From Heterobilharzia americana (lineage: Eukaryota > Platyhelminthes > Trematoda > Strigeidida > Schistosomatidae), in contig OX104130.1 of NCBI GenBank assembly GCA_944470555.2, positions 64,547,160 to 64,611,159 on the forward strand: a stretch of DNA of 64,000 nt. Direction: 5' to 3'. Both the position numbers and the translations under genes were made by a program. The notes below the pieces were generated by a model. It ran no database searches. It saw nothing but the letters and a program-made list of their open reading frames with translations, and was not told where the DNA came from. This document shows positions 50,174 through 61,490 of this stretch, in pieces (positions within the stretch are counted from its first letter, which is position 1; every line of letters starts with the position of its first letter).

Positions 50174-51371
50174 AACAGGTTTTCGCCAGACTGTCAGAGC
50201 ATTCGATGACAGTCAACCTGGCCAAATGCCAATTGGCGTTCGTTCACTAAAATTTTTGGGACACGTTATCGACGAGCAAGGCATTCGCCCACTACCTGAA
50301 AAGGTACAGGCGATCCAAGACTTCCCAGTCCCAGGGTCACTTAAAGCTCTGCGTGTGTTTCTGGGTATGGTGAGCTATTATCGTCGCTTCGTTCCCCAAT
50401 GTGCACACATTTTGACTGCACTGACCGACCTGCTGAAAAGTAAATGTAAAACTTTCAGCTTGACTCCGGAGGCACTAGAAGCATTTCGCAAGATCAAAAC
50501 CGCAATAGCAGACGCCACGATGCTGGTGCATCAAGACGTAAACCTACCTCTTAGCATTGCGGTTGACGCCTCTAACACGGCCATTGGAGCTGTGTTGCAA
50601 CAACTTTCGGATCACACTTGGATCCCAGTTGCATTCTTCTCCCGGAAGTTATCCACCTGCGAAATGCGGTACAGCACTTTCGGCAGGGAACTGCTCGCCA
50701 TATATGCCTCAGTGAAACATTTTCGTCATTTTGTGGAAGGTCGTGACTTCATCATCTTTACCGACCATAAACCTCTGACGTATGCCTTACACACCACTAC
50801 TGACAGATATTCACCGCGTGAATTACGTCACCTAGATTATATTTCGCAATTCACGTCGGACATCCGTCATATTTCTGGTGTGAATAACCCTGTCGCGGAC
50901 GCACTGTCTCGCGTTTGCACCACGACTTTGCCTCGAGCAGTCGACTTACGTTTGCCGGGTGAGATGGTCGCTTCATACTGTAGTGACCCAACTCCTACCG
51001 ATATCCATGGCTATGCTCAAACCCTTAAGTTACACATGCGTCGCCTCCAACCCTCATCCACACGGATACAGTGTAGACGGGTGCAGTTGGATAAAAGACT
51101 CCAAGATTGCACTCACGTCTTTGTGCGTTGCGACGGTGTACGTAAACCCTTGCAGCCACCATACGACGGACCCTTCAAGGTTCTCAGTAGGAAAGAAAAG
51201 TTTTTCGTCACTGACAGATCTGGACGACAGGATTCTATAAGTGTCGATCGTTTGAAGGCAGCTTATATAGAGGACGACCCGCCTTCCTCTACACCGACAC
51301 AACTAGAAAAACCCTTGCCGCCAGGCTCCCAAACAGACTCATTTAGTCGCGCGTATCCTGAACCTTCTTAA
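50174..51371 (+). pseudogene. pol 3' part: RT thumb, RNase H, integrase tail
   Basis: Between 50174 and 50250 the protein continues in a second frame ([20 protein letters not shown]), then shifts to the 50226-51371 frame: KFLGHVIDEQGIRPLPEKV, RVFLGMVSYYRRFVPQC. RNase H then reads LSIAVDASNTAIGAVLQQ, RELLAIYASVKHFRHFVEGR, IIFTDHKPLTYAL and PVADALSRV. Directly after ALSR comes LRLPGEMVASYC and CTHVFVRCDGVRKPLQPPYD, which belong to the integrase C-terminus. An in-frame TAA (51369-51371) is early: the same frame continues to a natural-looking end at 51464. Confidence 0.88.
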
Positions 51372-52093
51372 AGAGCCACGTCTAGTAACACTGATCCAGT
51401 AACCTCTACACGTGCTGGGAGGCGTGTGCATTGGCCCAAACGATACGCCGATTTCGTTAATTAGCCCCAGAGCAACTTCACACTTGGTGAATTTGGAGCT
51501 TCAACTACTTTGTCGTGGCATACACTTTCAATGCGTTTTCATACCTAAAGTTTTCAAAAGTCATGTTTACTACTTTGCAAACAGTTTTTTTTTCGAAAAA
51601 AAAAGAAAAACCAAAAATACAATTTAAATTCGGAAAACTTTTTTTTGGTTGGTTATTATTTTTTTTCTGTACTACTCCCACTTCGAATTGTTTGGTTTTC
51701 CTTTTTTTAGCACTCTAATGTCCCATTTCTTTCTTCTTGCAGAACCTAGAAAATGCGTTGAAAATTGGATACAATTGGCCGCTGACGATGCTACTTGGAT
51801 CGTTCTTCGGTTCTCTTTGTACCACTTTCCCCCTGTACACTCCCCGGTAGATTAAGAAGCAATAGGGAAAAGTAGATGGAGGCTTTGGGTCACCTTCCAC
51901 CACTGCGAGAAGGGTTGCGTCTAGACGCAAAGTTATCTTACCTCGTAGGTGTGCATAGTTGCACTAGCTTCGGAGACCCACACGTCACCTACTCCATCAC
52001 CAATATGGAAAGGTGTTGCGTGTCCGCCTCGCAGTCGCCTCCTAAGAACGAAGGTTGCCGGTATCCCAACAACCTTCTAGGAGGGGGATAACC
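51372..52093 (+). other. Gypsy 3' untranslated segment with polypurine tract
   Basis: The first 93 bases continue the pol frame past the stop (TRAGRRVHWPKRYADFVN, then TAG 51462-51464). The rest is non-coding, with T-rich runs near 51580-51660. The polypurine tract aggaggggga lies at about 52079-52088, just before the 3' LTR. Confidence 0.7.
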
Positions 52094-52525
52094 TGTAGTG
52101 CACCTTCCTGGCACCAAAATATAACTAGGGCTGAAATAAATAGTTTAGATTAAATTAACTAAATAAATCTCTAGCTTGCCTCCGGATGCTTAGGGTGTCT
52201 TAAGTTTGGTTTTAACGAGCATGCATCCGAGCAGGCTTGGACGCCATTTTTGCGCTCCATTATGCTGATTACCACGCACGTACTCCGAGTCCATAGTTCA
52301 GCCTTACAAGCCAGATAAGTTGATTAAACTTTTCCCTCATTCATTATTATAACATTTACCTTAAATACATAGCTCCTTTAAATACATTGCGTATCAGTTC
52401 TTTTGATTTGTGTTTTGTTACCAGTACTTACACGTTAGGTAAAGTACTGGTTGAGCAGGTACTAGAGCACATCAAATTAAGTAGGGTTGATCAAACGTTA
52501 CGGAATTGTAACACGCATCCCTACA
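52094..52525 (+). repeat. 3' LTR of Gypsy element
   Basis: 432 bp, same length and ends as the 5' LTR. It is followed by GTTA, completing the target duplication. Confidence 0.95.
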
Positions 52526-52911
52526 GTTATATAACCAAGGGGAGTGTCTAAATCAATGCATTTCTGGTTCATCGTGTTATGTTCAAAGGTAATATACATT
52601 AATTCCACTGGGAATACTTGTAGTAGTGGATGGAAATACACGTTAAAACAATTAACAGTCCGAATGGCAGTAGTTGTGCATAGACTTCAACCTCGCCTTG
52701 TTAACTAGTTCACTAGTTACTAGCCGGTCCAAAACCCAGGTAAAGAGGGAAGGTTGGGTATAGGGCTAGCAACCCAACCCCGTAAAACAGATCTAACCAC
52801 TAAACAAACTTCAAAGCACAAACAAAATATAAAAAATGAAAACAAACTTATTCCCCGCTGGAATCGGAGAGGCGAAATGACGCCAGTTGGTGAAAGACTT
52901 CGGGAAGCCAA

Positions 52912-53448
52912 TTGGCCTATATGTCTTCACCTCTCTCGATGAAAGCGAAAGTAAACGTGAGGACATGGAATGTCCGTACGATGTTTGAACCCAGTAAGGC
53001 AGCCCAGATTGCAAACGAGATGAAGAGGTATCACATCGAAGTGCTTAGGATTTGCGAAAGCAGATGGAATGGGAGTGGGCTCTCCGAACTGTCAGCTGGA
53101 GGGGAGTCAATAATCTACTCCGATATTGTCACCCAGACGACAACCACGAGCACACTGAGTTATGGAGTAGCTATCATGATGTCCCCAACAGCATCGAGGG
53201 CCCTCACGCAGTGGGAATCAATCTCCTCCAGGATCATGGCAGCAAGATCCAACTCAAAAGGGAGGAAGGTCACAATCATACAATGTTATTCACCTACAAA
53301 TGATGCAGATGAAGAGAAAAAGGAAGAATTCTACGGACAACTGCAACCGAAACTGGACAAGACCTCAGCTGGCGATATCAAAATTCTAATGGGCGACATG
53401 AATGCCAAACTTGGAGCGGACAACACAGGAAGAGAACAAACCATGTAA
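52912..53448 (+). pseudogene. RTE LINE endonuclease part
   Basis: The frame reads KVNVRTWNVRTMFEPSKAAQ, MKRYHIEVLRICESRWNGSG, VTIIQCYSPTNDADEEKKEEF and ILMGDMNAKLG. These are the TWNVRTM, E-x-(R/H)W and GDxNA motifs of APE-type LINE endonucleases. A stop at 53446 ends it. The matching continuation (NDLVIGSSVFKHKEIHKATW with a following SDHYLV-like piece) is found in other frames to about 53720. Confidence 0.88.
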
Positions 53449-53702
53449 TGAGAAGCGGTAGGTGAAATGAACGAGAATGAAGAACTGTTTGGAGAATTCT
53501 GTGCATCCAACGATTTGGTGATTGGAAGCAGTGTGTTCAAGCACAAGGAAATCCACAAAGCGACATGGATTTCATCAGACACCTGACACACTAAAAATCA
53601 AATCGACTTCATCTCAATCTCAAGAAAGCGGAGACGCAGTCAGCCTACTTGACACAAGGTCAACAAGAGGAGCAGATGTAAGCAGACTCAGACCACTATC
53701 TA

Positions 53703-55860
53703 GTGCAAGAAACCTTCCAAATCAGGTTAAAAGCCTTCAAGGAAGCTGGTGATAGACTGCAGTTCAAGTACAACACTCGGAAACTGAAGGATGAAACTAC
53801 AAAGGAAATCTTCACGGCAGCCGTCAAGACAAAATGGGAGATATCGAGCAACATCTTTGAAAAAACCTGTGTTGAAGAACACTAGAAGTCTTTGAAAGAG
53901 ATGTTGAGACAAACTTGCACAACCATATTAGGAAGAAGAAAGAAGATAGGGAATGGATCTCGATGGACACATCGAAACTGATAGAGCAGGGAGAGGAGGA
54001 TGGTGAAGCAGGAGATAAATTAGTGCAAGGATGTTCAACGACAAGAGGAACCGAGCACAATGTATAAAACACTGGATAAAGAAGTGAAGAAGAGTGCGCG
54101 CAAAGACAAAACACACTTCTACGAAACACTGGTAAGTGAAACAGAACAGGCTGCAGGTAAGAGAGACCTGACAACATTGTAGCAAATAGCCAGACTACTA
54201 TCTGGGAAAAGATCAACTCAGACGAAACTAATGAAAGATGATGACGGAAATTTAATTACGAAAGAACAGAAACGAAGGAAATAATGGGCTGGCCACTTCA
54301 GGAAGCTCTTAAATCGACCACTGCCTGCACTTCGTCCAGTAATACCACCTGCAGCCGCTGAACTACAAGTGAACATAAATCCTCCAACAAAAGTGGAAGT
54401 CCTGAACGCCATAAAGCTGCTGAAATGTGGGAAAGCAGTAGGACCGGATGGAATCCCACCAGAAGCACTGAGAACAGACGCAGCGACAACAGCGGACATG
54501 CTCACACTACTACTGCATAAGGTCTGGAAAGAAGGGAAGGTACCTGGCGATTGGAAGAAGGGTTACCTTGTCAAACTGACGAAGAAGGGAGACCTCAGTG
54601 TTTGCAAGAACTGGCGCGAAATCACTCTCCTGTCCACCTCAAGCAAGCGAAATATTAAGTCGCATCATCCTGGAGAGGCTTAAAGATGCACTGGATTCAA
54701 AACTACGGTCGGAACAGGCTGGCTGCCTTCAGGAAGTGCAAATCACGTGTGGATCAAATTGCAACGCTACGCTATACATCATCATGGAACAGAGCATAGA
54801 ATGGCAGTCAACTCAACCCTACCTCAACTTCATCCAATTTGAAAAGGCCTTCGACAGCGTCGACCGAGAAGTAATTTGGAAACTGCTTCACTACTACGGA
54901 ATACCACAAACCTTTATCAGCCTCATTCAGCAACTATATGAAGATGCCACATGCAAAGTAATTTACAATGGGAAGCTTAACGATGCTATTGAAATGAAGA
55001 CAAGGGTGAAACAAGGTTGCCACCTACTATCACCGATGATCTTCCTGGTTGTAGTGGACTGGATCATGCAGCAAACAGTGGGGAACGAGAAAAGGGGGAT
55101 ACGCTGGACTGCGGAAGAGAACCTAGAAGATTTGGATTTCGCCGATGACTTATGTCTAATGTCACACAGACCTGAAGATCTACGGGCGAAAACTAACAAG
55201 TTGACAGAAGAGGCTGGACAGCGAAGACGGGACTTCAAGTGAATATAGGGAAGACAGAGGTGATGAAGATGCTCCACCAACAACACCAAAAGCAACAACA
55301 AACTCCAATCACCATCAGTGGGAGAAACTCAAAAGAGGTAGCCACCTTCACCTGTCTAGGCAGCACTGTTTCAACCACAGGCGTCGCAGACAAGGACGTC
55401 AAAGCCAGCCAGGGTCGGAAAGACAGCAGGACGGGCGTTGATTAGCCTGAAACCAATGTGGAGATCTTCTGCACTCAGCATGTGGAACAAGATCCGGATT
55501 TTTAACACCAACGTCAAATCGATGCTTCTGCATGGTTCAGAGACTTGGCGCATTACGAAAGGGATTTCCAGCAAACTACGGACATTCATTAACAACTGCT
55601 TACTCTTGCTACTGAAGATCAGATGGCCAGAGAGGGTAAGCAACAAGGAGCTCTGGGAACGAACCAACCAAGAACCTACCAACCAACAAATATGCAGAAG
55701 GAAGTGGAGATGGATTGGGCATACACTGAGAAGGTCGACTGGGGACACCACGCGTCAGGCCCTCGAGTGGAATCCCCATGGGAAGCGACGAGTTTGGCGT
55801 CTGAGGCAAGGGTGAAATGGAGATCATGCGAGGAGGAGATGAGAGGCTGTGGGCTGTCGT
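53703..55860 (+). pseudogene. RTE LINE reverse transcriptase and C-terminal domain
   Basis: Fragments in several frames: 53703-53885 (linker), 54369-54683 (AIKLLKCGKAVGPDGIPPEA, RT fingers), and 54598-55242 with FEKAFDSVDREVIWKLLHYYG, VKQGCHLLSPMIFLVVVDW and the catalytic DLDFADDLCLMS. The C-terminal part follows in 55239-55445 (TFTCLGSTVSTTG) and 55438-55815 (NTNVKSMLLHGSETWRITKG, KWRWIGHTLRR). The FADD catalytic pair is intact, but frame breaks near 54650, 55240 and 55440 make a functional protein impossible. Confidence 0.9.
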
Positions 55861-56478
55861 GAAGCCAGGCTCAAAAGATTTCAGAGAACAGAGTTCACTG
55901 GAGACGTGTCCTATTTGGAACCCAAGGGACAAATAATAATAATAATAGTAATAATAATGCATAGACTTCAGGCATCTTTCATATTATCGTAGGCGGCATC
56001 ATTCGAGAAATGTATTTGATGTATAGTAGCTTACACTTGAAAAGATCACTTGACACAGAGTACCAGAGAACATGTTAATCTAAAACAACTGCGGGTAAGT
56101 CGTGTTCCGAGCCAACAGGTAAATTGGTATTGTTTAGTCGTTTGTTCAAAATATTTGTCCCACTATAAATGTTAGAAAAGTTGAGACGGTTCGTCACTTT
56201 AAGAACTCTGACCGGTAGGTGAGTTAATCAGGAAGATGTTTTAGAAGCCGCTAAAAATTAAGAGTAGTCCAATAATCCTTGGAGTCAAAATAGCAGATAT
56301 TATTTCAGATTGAAATTCAGCATCAAATGTCCTCATGGAGCTGTTGCCGCAAATACAAAAAGAAAGAAGAAGCACTAGCAGATATGGAAAAGGGAGTTAT
56401 TATGCCGTCTTGTTTGGAAAAGAGAGAAGTTCCCTTGCTTTTAGACCTGTTCAAACTTTATGTACACTTTCATGTATG

Positions 56479-56914
56479 TGTAGGGGTGAGTGCTACAATT
56501 CCGTAACGTTTGATCAACCCCTCTTAACTGGATGTGCTTTAGTACCTGCCTAACCAGTACTTTACCTAACGTGTAAGTACTGATAAGGAAACACAAATCA
56601 AAAGGACTTTACGGAATATATTTGAAGAAGTAATGCATTTAATTTAAGTAAATGTAATAATAATGGATGGAGGAAAAGTTTAATCAACTTATCTGGCTTG
56701 TAAGACTAAACTAGAGCCTCTGAGTACGCGCGTGGTAACCAGCACTATGGGGGCGCATACTGGGGCCAAATCCTGCTCGGATGCATGCTAGTTAGAAGAA
56801 AAAGTAAAATCACCCTAAGCATCCAGAGGCGAGCTAGAGGTTTACTTGGTTAATTTAGTTTAATCTATTTATTTTAGCTGTAGTTATAGTTTGGTGCCAG
56901 GAAGGTGTACTACC
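56479..56914 (-). repeat. Solo LTR of the same Gypsy family
   Basis: Reverse-complement relative of the 47670 LTR along its whole length (436 bp), clearly more diverged, with the ends tgtagg... and ...gtactacc. It is flanked by a 4-bp TATG duplication (56475-56478 and 56915-56918). No internal Gypsy sequence lies beside it, so it is the product of LTR-LTR recombination. Confidence 0.9.
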
Positions 56915-57282
56915 TATGCACGTGTGATCAACTACATAGTTTTTCCACCATAAGACTCTTGTAAATTTTCTATATCTGGGGTATATCGTAGTGGTTTTGA
57001 AAGGAAACCAGTGTACATAACTTTCATTATAGTGAAGAGGGTAACCAGTACTCACACCCCTGTAAGCAATCGTATACCCCTCTGTGTAAGAGAAACTCGA
57101 GGACTACAATAACTCTTTTTCACACATTCGAGGGTTCAAGTACGCCCTCATTAGCCCAGGACACATAGATAGTAGCTAATTAAGCAATAGACTCATTGTT
57201 TATTAGTAGCCTATTAAGTGAAGAGCGGAAAAGTGTTAATGAACTTGCTGTACGGGTTTCTTCTGGAAGCCTCTTTCAGATG

Positions 57283-57971
57283 TGTCAGAATTTATTGAGG
57301 AGGAAATTATCTGTCAGGCTCTTCGCATAACACTCAGTTTCAACCAGCACTTTATGGTTACGCATACTGTATGTAGACGTTTTAACTAGCTTGATTTGCA
57401 GATCAGTGTGGTGCAAGTGCTGATGAAGTAACTTATGATAAAATATGAGGTTCACTTCAAGTCTCCTCATCCACAGTGGTTCTAACCCAAGCATGTTACA
57501 TCTGGATGTGTATTCTAGGCTGGAGTCAGCCCATGATGTTCTGAAGGTGAAATAAAGCTGTACCCCTTCGACTTTCAGTTCGTTGCTTCCGCGAAGGCCA
57601 CTCAGAATAGATGGGCAATATTCTAAAAGTTGGCGAATGCGCACTTTATGGAGTAGAACCTGTGATTCAGTGCCAAAGAAGTTGTGAATGATAAGTTCCA
57701 AGAGTTCGCGTTACTTGGACCTGATATAAGTTGTTTGTTCCGAGAATGTCAAGTCTCTGGAATATCTGACGCCAAGATCTAGCATAGAAGAGCGTCCAGG
57801 TAGCTGTTTTCCATATACCTCGAGGATCAGGTCATGGTTTTCATTGCCTATGGTCCATCTACACGTCCATGCAGGAAGCTGATGGTCAAACAACCGTAAG
57901 GACGTAAGGCAACACGAATAAACCTTTCTGTTGTCAATCAAAGGATTTTGAAACCGTACTAAGACACTCAA
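57283..57971 (-). mobile_element. CR1-like LINE, RT C-terminal fragment
   Basis: The minus-strand segment 57711-57971 reads MLDLGVRYSRDLTFSEQ, and 57285-57701 reads VRIRQLLEYCPSILSGLRG, LGLEPLWMRRLEVNLIFYHK. These are the DLGVxxSxxLxFSxH and EPLWxRRLxxxLxxxYK patterns of the C-terminal end of CR1-type ORF2. One frame break lies near 57705. It is truncated, with no RT core. Confidence 0.7.
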
Positions 57972-59259
57972 TATTCTCGCTCACGATCAACTACCTTCCG
58001 CGTGGTCCAGACCAGGTCACCTTTATAATTTTGATGTGACACTATGAAAGCTAGTCGTTATCAGGAAGAACGATCAGAAGCAGCGGAAATGCTTGCGAAC
58101 ATCGAGGAAAATTGGCGAGGAAACAAAGACGGATAGTGACCCTCAAGGAATATGAATTCGTGTTGTTTGGTATTCACATGCAACAATTAGTCCCTTACTA
58201 TCCACGTGATTTTTACGCTCCACAGACAGCAAATGATCAGTTTTATTCGACGGGAACTAGACACCCTTGTGTTAGATTCCCTTTTCTAGCTATACAAGAA
58301 ATATATATATACAGATCTTAGGACTGATGCCTGACAACGATGTTCAGATGGAACGCTCACGCTTGTCTGGTCGCAAGTTTTGGCAATAACAATATTTTTT
58401 AATACAACATCAGCTACATGGAAACAGGCCAGTTTACAGGCATGATCACTTTGGTGACATGAATTCACTGTTGTGTGGAATAGCACTCAATACAGCAGAC
58501 ATCGTTATTTAAGGCACACAAGAGGTGAGTCTAAAGAAGGGACCTTAATGTTTCTCAGATATCAAGGAACGAAATACCTAAACACCCGCAAAGTTGTTCG
58601 GTAGAATAAATTGAGTTCAGTTTGAAATAAGGGAGTATTCAGCCATTGTTGGAACCATCGAATATTCTTGAGGATGGGGTGGGTGGTACAGCCATGACCC
58701 TAAATCTTGTGCATTCCTGATTAAATTGTGATGACATGGCATGCACTGACATAGTTTCGTCATGTCGTTTCTTGTTCGTCAAATCACTCAAGATGTAAGA
58801 CCAGTACAATCAAGAATATTATGTTACACTGTAACGACATCACCTTGTAGGTTTTCAGTGAACGCTAGCCACATATGATGGGACACTGATCAGGTGCACG
58901 GATAAACGTTGTGTTTCACACCTAAGAGTCGCTCCTTGGCGTTGATCTAAGCTGGAGAATTCATCGCCAGTATTGTGAAGCTTCGTAATTGCTGCATCCA
59001 CAACGGAGTACCAAGGCTCCGTTAGCATTATTTTTGTCGCATCGTCAAATCTAAAGAACGACAACAGACTTTAACAGAAGGTTCAGAGAGTCACAAAGCA
59101 TCACCATGAGCGACCTAGTCCTTCGTCAACTTGGTTATCTCAACGTGGGAGGTCACTCCAATAAGGGAATGCCAGATGTAGATCACAGTGGTGATACCCG
59201 TAGAGACCTCAGAATAACCGAATGTTTATGAGCAAAAGCCTTCATGCCACAAAAAGGGT
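57972..59259. other. Intergenic, mixed repeat debris
   Basis: No protein motif was assigned. It contains a relative of the short 47080-type repeat at about 58418-58450. Confidence 0.35.
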
Positions 59260-59580
59260 TGTTGGATGCAACGAAAACCATGTCAGGATGGGCTGAAGGA
59301 CCTAGGCCCATGCTCGCTTAGCTACCGGAGGTTACTAGGTGACTTGCTAATGGCTTACAAAATGCTGAACAACTCAAGTCTTCCGAACACAGGGTTACTA
59401 CGGAGTGGTCACTACGATGATCCTCGTGGAAGCCCCAAGAGAATTGCCCGCCGAGGGTCAGGAATTCATGTAAGACCACACTTCTTCTCCCTTCGAGTCT
59501 GCGAGCACTGGAATGTATTACCGGCAGATGTAGACCCCCCTCACACGTTAAAAGCTTCAAGAAAAGGTTAGACGGTCACG
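59260..59580 (+). mobile_element. CR1-like LINE ORF2 C-terminal fragment
   Basis: The frame reads CSLSYRRLLGDLLMAYKMLN, then HVRPHFFSLRVCEHWNVLPAD. These are the LSYRRxRGDL and FFxxRVxxxWNxLP motifs that end CR1-type ORF2 proteins. It is followed by about 500 bases that look like its 3' UTR (to about 60100). Confidence 0.75.
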
Positions 59581-60880
59581 CAGAGACCCACGTTCTATCC
59601 ACATGTAACTGGAACACGAACTAAACAGGAGAAACGGACAGGTCAAGAAATTCCAACCACTTTGCCCCTGCAACCAGTTTTCCTTCTACTGTAACCATTA
59701 AGACCATTTTCATCCCTCCCACTTGGCCTTAGCCTTATCCACCGAAGTTGTCCATACCTCTTCACCCCTTTCCGCCTAACTTCGATGTGAGCAGATTACC
59801 CCATTAGTTCACTTTTCTCTTCCCTTTTACTCACACAAATTTTCCTTTTTAGGTTTTCCCTTCACTGTGCCTAGATCTCTCTGGCGACCAGTCCGAACAA
59901 TTGTCTGGCAACTGGACATCTGAAGAAGCCAACTGTACCACAGTTCAAGGCGGACTAACCAACACTTAACCAGCCGTTCTGTATATCGGGGCTGTAGCAG
60001 ACGAGTGGCTGGATCTACTGCATCGTAATCTGCCAAAGACCCGGGACTATCTCGCAGGACCAGGAAGCGAGAAAGAAGAAATCAACTGGTTTACACAGGC
60101 TCATTAAACGGATATTGGATACTGGCTTCAATTTTTTTCATTTTAGGTTTGTATCTTTTGAACCACTGACCCAGCCGACGAGAGCACCGACTATCTTGCT
60201 GACGACCCCCAAATGAGTTTTCTTAAGTGCTGCGAGATGAAAATTGCTCAGGTTGCTTTAGGACAGTGGTTAGCCAGAAAAAATAATTGGTAATGCTATA
60301 CCCACTGCCACTCTGTTTCTTCATTTATTCCCTCTCGGCTATTGCTGCTGCGACAACTACTTCCGCCATAACTTTCCCCAAGAATGCACACCCATTTCCT
60401 CGACTCATTACTCCGTCCGCGATTTTAAACATTCTTTCCATCATCAGGTAGCATAATACTTGTCACTTTGCTTCACTAAATATAGAGCTCCCCCAGTTCC
60501 AAAGACGTTTTGATTTACTCAACGTTTATGTCCTATCTATTGGTTCGAATAAATGTCTGTCGGCACGGTGCTCAATGACAAGATCGTTCTCGCTGTCTAA
60601 GGACGATTCCAATATTTCCCGGCCAACTGGGCCGGCTGCCTAGCCAGCGTTTACTTTCGGTGTGCTTTATAAGTTTTGGGCAAAGACTTGAAAATTTTGC
60701 TTCAAGCCCAAGGCGGTAGAAGCTCAGAATTCTCCAAAACTGACAAATTATTTCATCGAGGCTGTCAAGAGACCAAACGTGCGCCCGAATGTTCGCCTAA
60801 GATTAAATTTTCAGAGATCCACTTGGGATGGGAATGAACAGGGAATCTATAATCAAAGAAGTATCATACCTACGTAAAAA
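59581..60880. other. Probable LINE 3' UTR and unassigned repeat sequence
   Basis: GC-richer than the introns; pyrimidine-rich blocks at 59640-59870 and 60300-60430. No ORF with recognised content. Confidence 0.35.
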
Positions 60881-61490
60881 TCCGGTTTCCTTTATTCCGT
60901 TCTGAAGACATTATCTGGAGAACCGGGTAGACCTGTGCTGTCTGCGTCCTGAGAGATGGCTACTGGCAACTCCTCCTCACTTTCAGCAGATGAGTGAGCC
61001 TGAGCGGATGATATCGTGGAACAGATCAGGCTTGGAAATTTTCTTCTCCTTGGTCTGCTCAGTCTGTATTGACCGTTGTGAAACCATCTATGGGTGTGAG
61101 GCATTATATTTTCCGCCCATTTCCTCTTCGTTGCTAACGCGCCTATGAATATTGTAAAAACGTCTTACTAGGTGATAAGTCAAAAACGTAAACTTAGTCA
61201 TGCAAAGCCCAAGCATCAGCGTTTTCTTGAGCGGGTGCTCGGCTTGTTCTGATGTCCATGCGTACCACACGTTAAGGCCAGGTTCCAGTGGTGTGCCCAT
61301 TATACGGCGGGCGGAAACATCGATGTCTGAATCCACCGGAGTGGAAAACTTTTGTGCTGCCCTGCAGTGGCATTTAGGGTCTGCCAACTTTCTCTTAACT
61401 TCCTGCATTCGCATGCCACTATCAGTAAGCCACTTACCGGAAGTTTTTATTTTCGCCGAATCCATTGTCATGACTTGCTGGTGCAATTAA
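60881..61490 (-). other. Unassigned ORFs, probable transposon remnant
   Basis: Minus-strand ORFs 61088-61486 (132 aa) and 60892-61104 (70 aa) run in succession, Arg/Lys/Ser-rich, without a motif I can name. Their GC content and position among LINE pieces suggest a mobile-element origin. Function unknown. Confidence 0.3.

Larger units (their letters stand above)
47670..52525 (+). mobile_element. Gypsy LTR retrotransposon (Boudicca/CsRn1-like), integrase-deleted
   Basis: 4,856 bp bounded by two 432-bp LTRs and a 4-bp GTTA target duplication (47666-47669 and 52526-52529). Order: LTR, primer site, gag, CHCC-type zinc finger, protease, RT, RNase H, integrase C-terminal tail, polypurine tract, LTR. 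The HHCC and DDE catalytic parts of integrase are missing between RNase H and the tail, so the copy has a large internal deletion. Frameshifts and an early stop add to this. It cannot be autonomous. Clade is inferred from the CHCC finger and the RT/RNase H sequence. Confidence 0.92.
52690..55957 (+). mobile_element. RTE-type LINE (SR2-like), full-length-sized, broken ORF
   Basis: A 13-bp direct repeat tgcatagacttca flanks it (52677-52689 and 55958-55970), so both insertion ends are preserved. The body is about 3.27 kb, the usual RTE size. The 3' end is an AAT trinucleotide run (55932-55957) without poly(A), as in RTE elements. Order is 5' UTR, APE-type endonuclease, RT and C-terminal region. 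It lies 164 bases right of the Gypsy 3' LTR. Several frameshifts and stops disable it. Confidence 0.92.

Noticed and set aside
53824..54216. Minus-strand hydrophobic ORF of 130 codons
   Set aside because: It is the antisense shadow of the RTE LINE linker region; no motif of its own.
57711..57971. Possible host gene fragment on the minus strand
   Set aside because: It contains DLGVRYSRDLTFSEQ-type LINE motifs and continues into the LINE C-terminal fragment at 57285-57701.
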